The position numbers and the translations under genes were made by a program. From assembly GCA_029379385.1 (NCBI GenBank), contig CM055605.1:5429001-5493000 (forward strand): DNA of 64,000 nt, read 5' to 3'. The stretch comes from Quillaja saponaria. Lineage: Eukaryota; Streptophyta; Magnoliopsida; Fabales; Quillajaceae. Under the pieces are notes generated by a model. It was given only the letters and a program-made list of their open reading frames with translations, was not told the origin of the DNA and searched no databases. Within the stretch, counting starts at the first letter, position 1. The number at the start of each line of letters is the position of its first letter. This document shows positions 48,572 through 61,089 of this stretch, in pieces.

Positions 48572-49278
48572 CCCTATGCTCCCTAATAGTATCAAAAGCT
48601 ATTCTGAGTCTTTGGATTTATGTTTGGTGTGATTCTATGTACTGGTTCTCCATAATTATGAGCTTCAATCTTACATATAACGCGAAATAAATGCTTTATA
48701 TTAAGTACCTTTTGAAAGGCCTTTATTTAACTCTTTTCTTTTTGGGTAAAATCATACATTCAACAATCTCCATCTGCATGCCTCAAGTAGCTATAATGAG
48801 CAGACTTCTTTCAGTTCTTTTAACTTACACTAGAATCAGTTCACCTATTACAAATACTCAATTTTGCACCAGTAATCCAGTATATTAATGAAATTATGAG
48901 TACTTCTTTAACAAACACTAACTAAAACCCAACTCCTAAGACCCTGTGATTCAAATGGATCAAACCCCAACCTCCACTTGTGATTTAGCACCATTATACC
49001 ATTAAAATTATAAAACTATTAGTATATCTTCACTGCACAATTTGAATTTTATTTCTGATTAAATCTCCTTAGAAGAACTTGAGCTCAAACAGTTAACATC
49101 CACAACCTGAAAATCTTGTTCACCCCACTCTAGTTTGTGAAATTGTTTACTTAACTTTGAACAAGGGAAGCATCAAGGCAGATAAGAAGTAAATCACATC
49201 AAAAAAGGGAGAACAAGTTCACGTCTATATCATTTATATTTACACCACATACAAGTTCACAAACAAAATTTATGATCA
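48572..49278. other. spacer, nothing recognised
   Basis: Likely the rest of the SPL 3' untranslated region, then AT-rich DNA up to the last exon of the PP2C pseudogene. Confidence 0.5.
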
Positions 49279-52200
49279 CTAAAATAAAATCTTACAACTA
49301 TGCAGGAGAATGGAGATATCATCTGTGCTATTCCTGTTTAGTGCCTCTTCTGTAAAGTGCTTGGCTGCTGACCTAGCATCCTTTATTTGCCTGATAGAAT
49401 CTACTGCTTCTTGATTTGACATTACCTGGCATGAGTTTAACAAATTTAGTATGAGTTTAGATGGAACACATGAACAACAGAGGATATAGGGTAGATTGAA
49501 AATCAATCAATTTTCATGATACCACTTCATATTATAAAAGAAGAAATCTAAAAGACATATGAAGAGAGAGATTTAGAATTTTGGTGTCTAAAGAAGGAAG
49601 GAGCGTATCAATTAAGAGATGGAGACTAAAGTAGAAATTTTCAAATTTCAAACTGAACCATGTGTCTTAGAAAAACTGCATACAATACAATATACCAGGA
49701 CCATCTTAGAAGCACTGAAATTGTAACATTAATTTATAGGGCGGAGAGGGAGGTACTCAGTATAGTGCTTCATATTTTTTCAAAAATATTACCTTCCACA
49801 AACTCTGTGTCATCATCTATTGTCTCCTCTGCCACATCAGATTCCAAACTGCGGTGTTTCTTCAAGCTCTTATCTCCAAATGCCCTTGCCACTACCAACT
49901 GCTCATCAACACGTGGAACATCCCTTGAATTAATTAAAAGCTATACGCCTATACTCTTAATACTGTGATAATAAAAGTCCAAATCATATGAAAGAACAAA
50001 GTAAAGTCTGATTCATATGTAATACTCACAACTTTTCATTTATCAAATGATATATCCTTGAGCTTAAAGGACCATTTAATCTTTTATTTTTTAAACTACA
50101 ATGCAAATTTTCTGCTGAACCTTCATAATTTATTTTAATATCTATCAAGTTAAAATTGACTTTCTTAATCAATGTTCCTTTTATCTCTTTCTATAATCTA
50201 TCATTTCTTCTTATTTCTCTCAATCTTCCAATTTCTTGCCTCTTCACATTTTTATTTTTATTTTTATTTTTATTTTTGCATTAAAAAAAAGAGAAGTAAT
50301 ACTCTCAAAACAGAATCTGAAACAGTGATTGCCAGTTGTTGATATTTAGATCAAATGCAAGATCTGGCTTGTATCCAAGGATAAGTAAGCCTAGTAAATC
50401 TGGCTACCATCTCTTCAGATCATAGCCAAAGGTCTGAGAAGGGAATATCAAGCAAACTGAATGAAAGTAAGCCAAAAAGTAGAATGGAACCTTGCTATAA
50501 ACAACTAAGCCAACAATCCTAACATCAATTATACAGCATATTTATTAAATAAAGGGAGCTTATCTTGAATTTCCAACTTATACCTGGAAAGGTTGATACA
50601 AAACCACCACTGTTTTCAATTCTCTCCGTTTCCATGCTTGCCTCATGATCCACCGACAGTTGTTTGGCTGCATCATTCCTGCATACGACAGCCCAAGAAT
50701 CCCGAATGTTGGCTACTACTGGCTTCTGACAATTGATTAGTATAGCTGTAACTGCAGTTGAACCCCCTTTACCCAAATCAACTGCTTTATCTCAGTTATA
50801 CGATATGCTCATCTGACAGCATTCTCAGCTTTTGTCCAGAGGTCAGGCTGCTTGAAGAAAAAACAGCACATAACAGAAAGGAAGTTATTAGAAGAGGAAA
50901 AGACCACACTAGAACAAACTTATCATCGAAAATAAGCTGAACAAACAATTTTTTTTAAGAAAAAAAAATCCAAGGCTTTTACTTGCATTACAGTTTAACA
51001 TGTATCAAAAGGACATCATGGAATTGACTTGATTAAGGTAATTTTAACTTAATAAAAAGTATTGCAGATTAGCCTATAGACTCCAAACTAGTTCACTCAG
51101 CTTTGCTCTCAAAATTAAATAAACCAGAAGAGGCAGATATGCCACATTACCTCCTTTAACGTTTTGTCAAATAAATGAAACCGCAAATAGTCAGGAATAT
51201 CATGACTTATATGGCCATCAACTATTGCAGATAAACCCAGCTCATTGTCATCAACTTGCTTGCTTAAACTGCTCAACAACATAACCTTCCATTGCGTGGT
51301 TATGTGCTTTGATATCTTGCTCTTTCCTTTTCCAGAATCAGGATCCAAATCCAAACCTACTTTTTCCTGCAATGAACACATTTAATACAAATGATCCCTA
51401 AGCAATAGCAATATCAGAAAGCTAAATAAACAAGCATTGAAGCAGAAAATGAGAATGCTAAGACAACACTCAATTCTCTTTTTGATAGGTAAGCCAACCC
51501 TCAATTCTAGGAGTCCAATACACGTGCTATTTAAAATAAACTCTCTGTAAAGCATAAATTAAGCCAAACATAACGTGGAAGAGCAAGAGAAAATTCTACC
51601 AAATGTAGGGAAAAGTTTGTAACCTTATAATATGAGAAAGAGATTCTTGAAAATGATATTGCTTTTCTTTTTCTTCTAGGCCTTGATGACCACTACCTAC
51701 AAGGAACTCAAATGCAAAGTAAAAACATTCCTTTTCCCACCTGCTTGGTACCTCAGTTAAAACTAACACGACAACACCACATGAATTCCTTTTCACCATT
51801 AAACCAGACCATTATGTCTCATGATTATATCTCTTCATATGACTTCGAGTCATGTTATTGAAAACCTTGCAACAAAATCTTCTCTATTCTCTTACATGGA
51901 CATCGGGTTTAAACCATTAGACCAGATAATGTCTTTACACCTACCTACCTAAAAATCATGCCTTTTTCACATTGGTAGGTTGCTTTCTGAATGAATGTTA
52001 TATACTGGAACAGACCATCGAAATAGATTTCACCCACCTGGATCATCTAATCCATAACAAAGGTACCACTAGGCCCTATCTATATCTATATTCAAATAGT
52101 TCCATCTTTACTTCAAGTCCCTTGCCATGACAAACACACTTTAACTCCCTATTTATGGCATACATTTTATGGAAATAATGTTTCTAAACAGCCTAGTAAT

Positions 52201-52460
52201 CTATAACGAACGAGAGTATAAGAAACTGTGTAGGTCTCGTCAAGAAGACAAGAACTATAACATGGAAGCATTCAAAAGAACAGCACCACACTATTTTCAC
52301 AAAAATGGGTCATATGCAATTAATCAAAAAACCTACTGTAAGAGTGATTATGTGAACTAAATCATCTTTGACAAAACAAACTCAAACCCATTTACTTACA
52401 CATCACAAAAAACACAAAAAAGTTACACTGAAGTCCGTGGAGGATTTCTTTGCCAGTCAT
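49279..52460 (-). pseudogene. protein phosphatase 2C gene, decayed
   Basis: Remnant exons on the complement at about 52460-52428 (MTGKEILHGLQ), 51366-51151, 50847-50584, 49923-49793 and 49425-49279 follow the intron-containing layout of the small clade of plant PP2Cs with GKGGSTAVTAILIN. Metal-site text DGH is kept in AIVDGHISHDIP. Damage: the segment before KQVDDNELG is shortened and a 4-base GCAA duplication shifts the frame; a TGA follows AENAVR; another shift precedes AVDLGKGGS; GDSRAV is RDSWAV; the exon that should carry SDGLWK has lost it (ends EFVE); the last exon is shifted after DDIS. Introns show it is not a retrocopy. An active phosphatase is very unlikely. Confidence 0.85.
50249..50277. 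repeat. (TTTTTA)n microsatellite
   Basis: About five TTTTTA units lie in an intron of the PP2C pseudogene. Confidence 0.85.
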
Positions 52461-54421
52461 AGCTCCCTGTTCTTCCCCAATACAAAGCCGCATTCTTTGC
52501 AAATCCCAAGAACCAAGACGCATTCGCGGCACGACATGTCTTTGACCAATTAAACAACCCAACTGATTTAGATTTTCAGAAAATTTAGTAAATCACTCCG
52601 TCTTCTCGTGTTCCTACTGGAAATTATATTATTTATTAGGTGTTTTATATCAAAGGCTAAAGTCAATCACAGTATGGAAACTAAAAAAGAGTAAGAATAT
52701 CATGTCTTATTTCAGCCTCATTGTACAAAATATTGTGACCAATCAGACAGTTGTGACCGCTCACGTTTGTTATAATGTTAGTGAGATATTAATTGTGATA
52801 ATTAAGATTAGGGTTAGGATTAGAGTTAAAATCAAGATTAGAATTAAGTTAGAGTCGTGTTTATCATATTTTAATCCGATTAAGTAATAATTTTATTAGA
52901 TTGTTATAATTCTATATTTTTGATAATTATTCAAACATTCCAGTATTTTACATTAAATACTTATTTTTAACAATTTTGTATAAATAAGATACATTCTAAT
53001 ATTTCTCTATAAATGGTTAATATTTGTTTGCAGCTAAATGAGGTAGTATAGTTATAAGTAAATCGTTATGGCTCTTTCACGATTTATGTATCTTTTTCAC
53101 CAATAAATTCTTAGCTTATTTATTATTTTGGTATATGAGGATTGCAATATTTTCTATTTTGATCTTTGAAAATTTTATTTAATTGCGTCTTTCAAATTTA
53201 TTTTTTTTCTATTTTAATCCTCAATGATTTATTTTTATTTTTTTTTAATGAATTCTTAATCAAATCTTATTAAATTAAGATTAAAACTAACAAAATTAGC
53301 TACCATATTTTTAGGAGATGGTGAAAAAATGAATATTAATGCATGAAAGAAAAAATTACATAATATTGACTCAATTATTAGAAAGAAAAAAAATTCTCAA
53401 TTTCTAAATGTTATAGCCTGAAATAAATTATGAAAGTAATTTATTTTTTTTCATAGATTGTGAAATTCTTTTCATGTATTAACCATATCAACTAATTATG
53501 TTATGTTCAATATAAATTTAATAGTTTTAGATTGATTAAGAATTAATTAATTTTTTAAAAATTAAATCTTGGAAGATCAATAATAAAAAAAAAAATCTTG
53601 AAAAACATGGTTAAAAAAATAAGTTATCAATGATCAAAATAAAAAATATAATCTTCAAGACCAAAAAAAGTAAATAAGTCCAACAACTCTTTTTAATTTA
53701 ATTTATATATCTATGTGAGTTGACATTGAATAATAAATTGTAAGTGCATTTAATTATTTGTGTTAAGTAAAAAATTTAATAAATTCTTTGTCAAAGAAAT
53801 TGATACTGCAAAAGACGATTAAACCTTGTTTTTGTTCTGCACTACGACTAAAAACGCTCATCATTTAAAGTCATTTGTCATGCTATCTGACGTTACTTAG
53901 TTCCATCCTTACTTAACCCAATTAAAATAATAAATTAGAAAGATTATTAGTTCCAAAACAACAAATTAAACTTGCACCAAGTATTATGTTTACTTTGTTT
54001 GTAAGAATCTTTTGTTACAATTGTCAATGGGTTGATTCATCAATAAGTTTGTCCACTTTGCTCAATGCTTAGATTGAAACTCGACTGCTTAAAACTCAGT
54101 AATCTAAAATTAGTGTGTATCCAAGGTGCCTTGGTCTGAGAGTTAGCATAGCCTAACTGCATACTTTTTCATTCACCAAGACAGAGAATCTTCTGTTGCA
54201 GGTTAGAAGAATATAGAGTGAAAAATGAGATTTTATGCTTGGTTGAACTAAAACAAAATGATCACTAAAGTACAGTCCGCCAAGTAAACACCAAGAAACA
54301 AGATACAAAAAGAAAAAAGAAACAAATACAGAACTACTAGCATCAAGGGAACATAGTAGCTAGCTAGCTATGCCTAGATACAACTTCTCATTCTTCATTC
54401 TTCCATTCCTCCCCACCAGTT
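52461..54421. other. AT-rich spacer, no gene seen
   Basis: Former promoter of the PP2C locus, then very AT-rich DNA from 52600 to 53900, then the probable 3' untranslated region of the next minus-strand gene from about 54200. No further exon was recognised. Confidence 0.55.
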
Positions 54422-56473
54422 TTACTCCAAAAAGGACTCCATGACATCAGAGTAAATACCTGCTTCTGAATTCCTATACTCCACAGATTGATGCTGATGG
54501 TGATCCAATGAAGTAGAAGATGATGAAGAAGCCACTCTAGCAGGCAGAGTAAAGCTCCTCTTAAACTTGTTTCCCATTTTCCTTGCACTTTCTGAATGAG
54601 TATCCAAGCTCAAGAACTCGTTAGGATTTGCTCCACCTGCATTTGAATTTGGATTTTGGTCTGCTTTGTTGCCCAAGCTATCTGGATTAAACAAAAGTTT
54701 TGCATCATCAGCTCGCCCTGTGAGGGCATTGAAGAAAGACAACCCATTTGGCCATTTGATGTCATTTTCATGCTCGCCGGTACCCATCATATCTTCCATT
54801 CGGGTTTCGGATGAATGAGGCATTAGAAACATGTGGGTCTCATCTTTGGACTGTGGGAATCCTAGTCTGGCTGTGTGTTGAAAATTGGGTGAGGAAAGCA
54901 TAGAAGAAGCAGAAGGCAAGTGGTCTCTGGCTCCAATTGAAGAGTGGAGGAGGTGGCCGGGTTGGAAAGGTGGATTGCTTTGAAGGAATTGAGGAAGTAG
55001 AGGAACCATTTCTGTTTGAAGAGAAGAGTTGGGATAGGTAAAACCCAGATTGGTAACCCAAAGATTCAAAAGTATGCCTCATTCTTAGCACAAAATGAAG
55101 GTCTTCAGGAATCTGTGGAAACATTGTGTATTAATCAGATCAAACCCATCAAACACTTTCAAGAATGTAGTAATAGCCCAAAATGAAAACTCACAATCTT
55201 GCAAGAACCCAGTTGTAGCAGGCCATGCCCAGCTTGAATCACAGCAATTGTCTGGTAATTAATGAAAGAAAGAAAGGTGCAAAAGTTCTTAGTAAATGAA
55301 AAAGGCTCCAAATTTACTACAACAGAAGTATAAAATCAAACTGATTGTGTTCTGACCTGAATGCCTGATTCAAATTGGTCAGTCCATTCAGATGGAATCT
55401 GCAGTAAATAGCACCAAAAGAGAAAGAATACCATTAAATACCAGTAGCAACTGACAATAGCATAGGCTAGATTCTGTGGATATAACAAAGGAATGGTGAA
55501 AATCAATGAGAAGAAAACAATTGGGGTATGTGGGTTCTGTTGCATACAGCATCAAAAGAGCTTTGCCAATAGTTAGAGATATTTGGTTCACATTCTGTAG
55601 GTTCTTTGAAGACCCACTTGTGACACTTATCAGATGCAACCTTCCCCATCAACCTGTTCAAACAAATTCACCTAATTAGAGCACAACAAAAACAAGTACT
55701 AAATACCCATTTTTGTGTATATTCCCCAAGATTAGAAAGAGAAATGAAACCACAACATAAACACCTACCCAGTACCCACCCTTCTCCATAATTATATAAC
55801 TGAATGGACATCTTGCTGAAGGCTTTTCTAACAGGATCTTCCCCATCAATCTCTTCCAGACAGTCTGAAACCCTTCCTCGGCAATATCCATCTTCCCACA
55901 TCAACATCCTTCACCAAATTTAACAAAAATTTGCATTAATTTATGGAATTTCTAATTCAAACAAATCCAAAATCACAAATTACTAAATACCTATTTCTCA
56001 TTGTTTAATTATTCAATATATAAAGTCTGTTTGACTTCTGAGAAAGTATTTGAAAAGGAAATAAAACAACAAAGATAAGTTGAGCTTAGTATTTGTTGCC
56101 TTATCTAGCAAAGTCCTCTGTTTTTTTTTTTCAGCAGCCAAAACAGAGGAAAAGAGAAAACCATACTTACAAGCTGCCATTATCATCTCCAACCTTGCAG
56201 CCATTACCACCTCTGACTCTTCTGCAATAAATGGAGGAAACCCATTTAAGGAAACAGCTCAAAGCAAAGTTAAAGTTACACGACAACATAGAGATAGAGA
56301 GAGAAAGTAAGAGAGACAAGAAGTTAAGAAAGAAAGACATACGGGCGCGGACGAATGGTCCAGAAGACAGAGTAAGTCCAGTCTGAGTTGAGACAGACGC
56401 TTCTGAGGGCCTCATGAAGGGCCATCATCCCAACAGCTTCTTTGCTCCTATCTGATGCTCCTGAGCCCACCAT
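54422..56473 (-). CDS. bHLH-MYC_N domain protein ('WNK-related'), frameshift in last exon
   Basis: Seven exons (complement 56473-56343, 56221-56171, 55908-55780, 55653-55548, 55398-55357, 55251-55195, 55112-54422). The first 172 residues read cleanly (MVGSGASDRSKEAVGMMALHE..., LMLMWEDGYCRGRVSD, WVFKEPTECEPNISNYW, TIAVIQAGHGLLQLGS), the bHLH-MYC_N fold shared with LHW- and MYC-type factors but without a bHLH. Databases often label this family WNK-related although no kinase domain exists. In the last exon one extra base after RPL (about 54915) shifts the frame: the as-read product ends at 54840, while the other frame continues for 160 codons with family text (SMLSSPNFQ, NDIKWPNGLSFFNALTGR, FKRSFTLPAR, VMESFLE) to 54422. 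Without the base it would be about 401 residues. Arabidopsis At5g53900 is the likely counterpart. A role in transcriptional regulation is inferred. Confidence 0.85.
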
Positions 56474-59135
56474 CTCTCTCTCTTTCACTATTATGCTTTT
56501 CTTTCCCTCTTTCACTTCACAATTAGGAGTCCTTTTTCCTCTTCTATACTCTCTTTCTCAGAAAAACCACTCCTTGTCTCAACTCTGTTTTTTTTCTTTT
56601 ATCTTAGCTATTCTACAAAGCTTAACCACCACAAAGTAGACCATTTCTTCATCTCTCTCCCTGTTGCTCTGTTATTTTCTTTTCTTATATATATATATAT
56701 ATATATTGGCTAGGAGCTCCCCCTCTCTCTCTGTCAACCTCTTGCGTAACTTTGACAGAGGGAGGTAAAAGAGGAAAAGGGTAAAATGTTCTAAAGTATT
56801 TAACCATGAAATATACTACAATGGGGACAGCCTTTATCCCCTTTTTTCTCTGTCTCTTGCAAAGCAGAACAGTGAGATAAGAGGAAAGGAAAAGAGGCTT
56901 TGCTAAGCCAATTTACATATTTACCCTTTGTCTCTCTTCGAAATATCATTTTGAGTGCAAATTTTTTCTTGTTGAATGTGACTTTTTTTGGGTTGTCTGG
57001 ATTCCTCTTCAAGCTTTACGCTAATCTCTAGGACTCTGTTGTGAGGCTCCTTTATTACTTGCCTACTTCAATATTTAAAATTTGTATTTTCATTCTGGAA
57101 GTACTGCCCGTTTAATCACTATATTCAATTATTATTGATATTAAACATAATTTTAGTTATTATGAATTTCTGCCCTAATTTTCTACCGTACCATATATAT
57201 AAACCTTGCTTGGATGAAAATATCAAGCAGTAACCTTCTTGGGGAGAGGGCAAGAAGTTTGTTTAGTTTTCAAAGTATAGATGACAATTTAACCTATCAA
57301 TGGGATATTCAGTTCAATCTAATCTAATGGTTAGGTTAAAAATTTTGAATTCATTTTTAAATAAATATAAAATTATATAAAAAAAATTAAGAAAATAAAA
57401 TAAAATATAAACATAGTTTGAATTGGATCTAATTTTAACTATTTGAGAAAGGGTTATTATTAAAAAAAGTTGTTTTTTTCAATTTATATCAAGTTAATTT
57501 TAAATCAAATTTTGATCCAATCCGATCTATTATGAAGTGATTTTCTAAAATAACATATTTGCTTGGGTTCACCTTGAAAACTAATAATGTGTTGCATTTG
57601 AAAACATTTAAAGTAGTCTCATTTGGACATCATGAAGCACTTTTCTGATTTTTCTATACTGAAATGTAACATGGTTATCATTGTATTAGAATTGTTGATG
57701 GTTGAAATGATAAGAAAGAAAGTGGAGCGGTGAGATAAAAACAGTGAAAAACAAATTTTATATGAGATATTATTAAAATTTAGCCCCTTTAATTTCTTAG
57801 GCCAATTGAATGTTATATATATTTAAAATTGTGTACACTGTTATTTTTCCTTTTTTGTTCATTGCCCTTTCTCCAAAAAAATCATCCTACTTCCTCTCCT
57901 TATATGTCCAATCTAATATGTTAATAGTTTGTAGACGATATTGCAGTAAAGCTTATAATCAGTCTTAGCATACGACATTGACACCAAGCTAAAAGCTCTC
58001 TTTTATTCTCAACTTGTAAATTATTTCAGATATTGTATGATGTTTAAATTTTTTTGAAATAAAGTGTAAATATTGTTTTGAAACAAACTTTATTCTTTAT
58101 GATGATTCAAACAAACCTCAAAAGAGGAGGATAACTATGTTAATTTGGCATTGGCAGGGAATCTTTAGTGGTCAAAAGTGATAGGGTGGATTCTGAGGCT
58201 TAGATTTGGATTAATATTTTAAAAGAGCATGTGATGTTTGTTCATATGTCATTTTATAAGTTAAAATCTTTTAGTAAATATTATTTGTTAAATTTAGTAC
58301 AGTTGGAACTGAAAAGGTTATGGGCACTTCCCAGTTGTCAAACCTAGCTTCCTATTTAAGGCAGTTGAAAACCCTAATTTGGCTGATTAATTAAAGAAAA
58401 TTAAAGTAAAAACTAAGTCATACATTTTTCTCCAATTTCACTTTTGTCCTTAGATTGCAAACCTTGTCGGGTTTTTTCATTACTATCATGGATATGAATG
58501 GAAGACTTCTAATTTTTTTAAAATAATTTTTATCATACATAATTGCCTCTTGTCAATTTGTTTATATTAATTAATCTAATAAATTTCTAATAGTTATAGA
58601 ATTATTTATCTCTAATTCTTCTTAATCTTAATAGTAATAGTAATAGTAATAAATTTTTGATTTATATATTTTTTGTTATTATGTTTATAAATATAATGAA
58701 TTCTTATAAGAATTTTTTTTTTGCTTAATAAATTCTTAATTATTTTTAAATTTTATGTTAATGTTATATATATTTTAGATAATTGTGATAATTAATTAAT
58801 GTATTTTATAAGAGAATAACTTTTTTAGCAGTCAGTTGGTATCTTAACCAATTTACGTATTTCTTGGCTAATTCATAAATCTGGTTCGGGATTGTAGAAT
58901 TTATATAGATTTTATTCCATACAATCTCTCAAAAATATTCAAACCCATGAAGTTAGTGAAAATAATATATTTTATTGATCACGAGGTCAATTCTATTAAG
59001 ATGAAAAAAATTACTATAGACACAATTTACCACATGACATAAACTAATATTATAATAATTAGTTGTTAGCAATAAAAGACTAATAATAAGTTGTTTAAAA
59101 CCATTAATAATTAGAACTCTAATTTTTTTCATGAA
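56474..59135. other. promoter of the bHLH-MYC_N-like gene, then AT-rich spacer
   Basis: 56474 to about 57000 is TC-rich and probably holds the leader and promoter of the minus-strand gene; an (AT)n tract lies at 56686-56706. From 57050 on the DNA is AT-rich with small ORFs that I could not relate to any protein. An (ATAGTA)n-like run lies near 58632-58650. Confidence 0.5.
56686..56706. repeat. (AT)n microsatellite
   Basis: About ten TA units in the upstream region of the bHLH-MYC_N-like gene. An AT tract is also a possible TATA region, but its position cannot be tied to a start site. Confidence 0.9.
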
Positions 59136-59319
59136 TTTTTCTAATGAATGTCATAAGGGCATTTGTTAAGATTTTATAAATAAAAATTTTGTAGTATTTA
59201 TTACGGTAGTTGACTATAATTTTAATAATATTTCATGCATAAATTATTGAAACTTTCAATTCTTAAAAATTATCTTTAGTGTATCTTATCAAATATTCTT
59301 ACAACACCCATTAGAAAAA
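59136..59319. repeat. small AT-rich MITE-like element
   Basis: About 184 bp bounded by imperfect inverted ends (TTTTTCTAATGAATGTCATAAG on the left, CTTACAACACCCATTAGAAAAA on the right). Related copies appear at 26529-26716, about 481-600, and, reversed and cut by the window edge, at 1-60 (TATAAAATCTTAACAAATGC). The ends are too AT-rich to define a target duplication. Confidence 0.5.
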
Positions 59320-59829
59320 TCGTTTCTTCATTAATAGGTTTTCCTCTTGCTTTGCCCTTCACTTCCAAAAAAGAAAATGTATGATTTAAATTTTTCTCAA
59401 ACTTAATATCAAAATGTTGACATAGACTTAGTTTAATGAAGTAAAAACAATAGAAATACCAATAATAAATTTAACTACTAATTTCTAAGACATAAAACTT
59501 TATATTCCCCCAATAAATATTGAATATAGTGCTGTAACATGATTTTTTTTGAGAAAAAATACAATAAAATAATTAATCTCGTAACAAATGCCTGTAACAG
59601 AAAGAAAAAAAAAATCTCTTCGTTCGAAATTTAATTTTCTCTGACAATTCCTGAATTCCACGTACAATATTGTCTGTCAACATGGTCAAAGGGCAATTTC
59701 ATGGTCAAAAGGACTAGCATAGGGTGCCCTAATCACTGACCTACCCAGAGAGGAAACTTGGAAATATTAGTATAGTACATATTAATTTATTAAAGTAATT
59801 AAGAGCAAGTAAAAAGGAATATTGTGATT
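59320..59829. other. AT-rich spacer, nothing recognised
   Basis: Low-complexity DNA without recognisable exon, between the small repeat and the GC-richer island. Confidence 0.55.
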
Positions 59830-60270
59830 AAGTATCACGTGCACACGTGCCATAGCAGTGAATCGGTGCATCGTTTCTCATAAAAAAAGCAGAGCGCACG
59901 AATTGCGGGGCATTGCGTGCCTTGTCTACAATTTCACCACGCGCTATTCTGACACTCGCTAATATCCAACGGTTTTGGCTTAGAAGCCAACCCATATTAT
60001 TTATATCTGAACACTTTGGCATCGAGCGTGGATTTTAAGCGCGTGAGCTCGTGTTGGAGAAGGTAACAAATGTTTGCATCAACCTAAATTGTTGGGCCAC
60101 ACTCTCCTCCGCATTGACCGGCCCAGGCCTCGCTCTAACCCCACGACCATATCTTGTGTGGGTCCCATGTCCAAATCTCATAAACCTCTAAAGCTAAATA
60201 AGTTAATAAAACATAATGAAAGAAACAGAGGGGACCGCATACTTTTTGTGGGTCGCATGTACAAAACCCA
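59830..60270. other. GC-richer island with paired G-boxes
   Basis: This block stands out from surrounding AT-rich DNA. Two CACGTG G-boxes lie 8 bases apart (59836-59841 and 59844-59849), followed by GCGCACG, GCGTGCC, CACGCGC and GAGCGTGG words. Related GTGTGGGTCCCATGTCC and TTGTGGGTCGCATGTAC sequences occur at about 60157 and 60245. ORFs on both strands (60022-59828 complement, 60074-60406 +) have no recognisable similarity. It could be an unrecognised promoter, a non-coding RNA locus or a transposon remnant. Confidence 0.4.
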
Positions 60271-60394
60271 CTCCCATCACCAAAAAAAATGTCACCAAAA
60301 TTATTTAAGAAAATTAAATATAAGTCCTGTTTTTCCGATTCCAAATCAATTTACAATAATTTTTCATTTCCCTGCAATTCTTATTTTAAGTTTT

Positions 60395-60930
60395 ATTTCT
60401 AAATAAGTCTAAAATTTTATATTGAAATTTTTTATATTATTTTTACCCTTCTTTTTTAGTTTTAGAATTGAATTTTAAATATTATTTAAATAGTCTAAAT
60501 TTTTTTTTAAAAAAATTAAAATTCATAATTTAATAACTAGTAGAAAATTAAATCTTTCAAAAATTAATGAGAATTCATCATCTTTTTATTTTGTTTTTCA
60601 AAAAATAAAATAGATTCATATGTATGCCACTTATTCTTTGTTAATTTTTTGTATTTCTAAATAAGTCTTAAATTTTATATTGACATTTATTTATATTATT
60701 TTTTACCCTTATTTTTTAGTTTTAGTATTGAATTTAAAATTTTAATTAAATAGTTTTTTTTTTTTTCAAAAAACATATTATGTAATTTAAAAAGCCTAAA
60801 AGTCATAATATAATAACTAGTAGAAAATTAAATCTTTAAAAATTAATGAGAATTCATCATCTGTTTATTTTGTTTTTTAAAAAATAAAATATATTCATAT
60901 TTATGCCACTTGTTCTTTGTTAATTTTTTA
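60395..60930. repeat. tandem repeat, two units of 258 bp
   Basis: Units 60395-60652 and 60653 to about 60930 both open ATTTCTAAATAAGTCT and carry AATGAGAATTCATCATCT and TATGCCACTT.TTCTTTGTTA near their ends, with substitutions and small indels. No coding potential. Confidence 0.88.
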
Positions 60931-61089
60931 AAATGAATTTAGATTTATTTATTTTTATTCACATAATGAAAATTTTTAATAATAATTCAAGTTGAATTTG
61001 AATAATGTAATTTTTTATAAAAAAAAATTATTCTACTTAATTAATATATATATTTTTTTATAAACTAGAAAGGAAAAGCATAATTACAA

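Noticed and set aside
52803..52830. TTAGGGTTAGG telomere-like words
   Set aside because: Only a couple of imperfect units; too short for an interstitial telomere array.
60074..60406. 110-codon + strand ORF in the GC-richer island
   Set aside because: No similarity recognised; composition follows the island rather than a protein.
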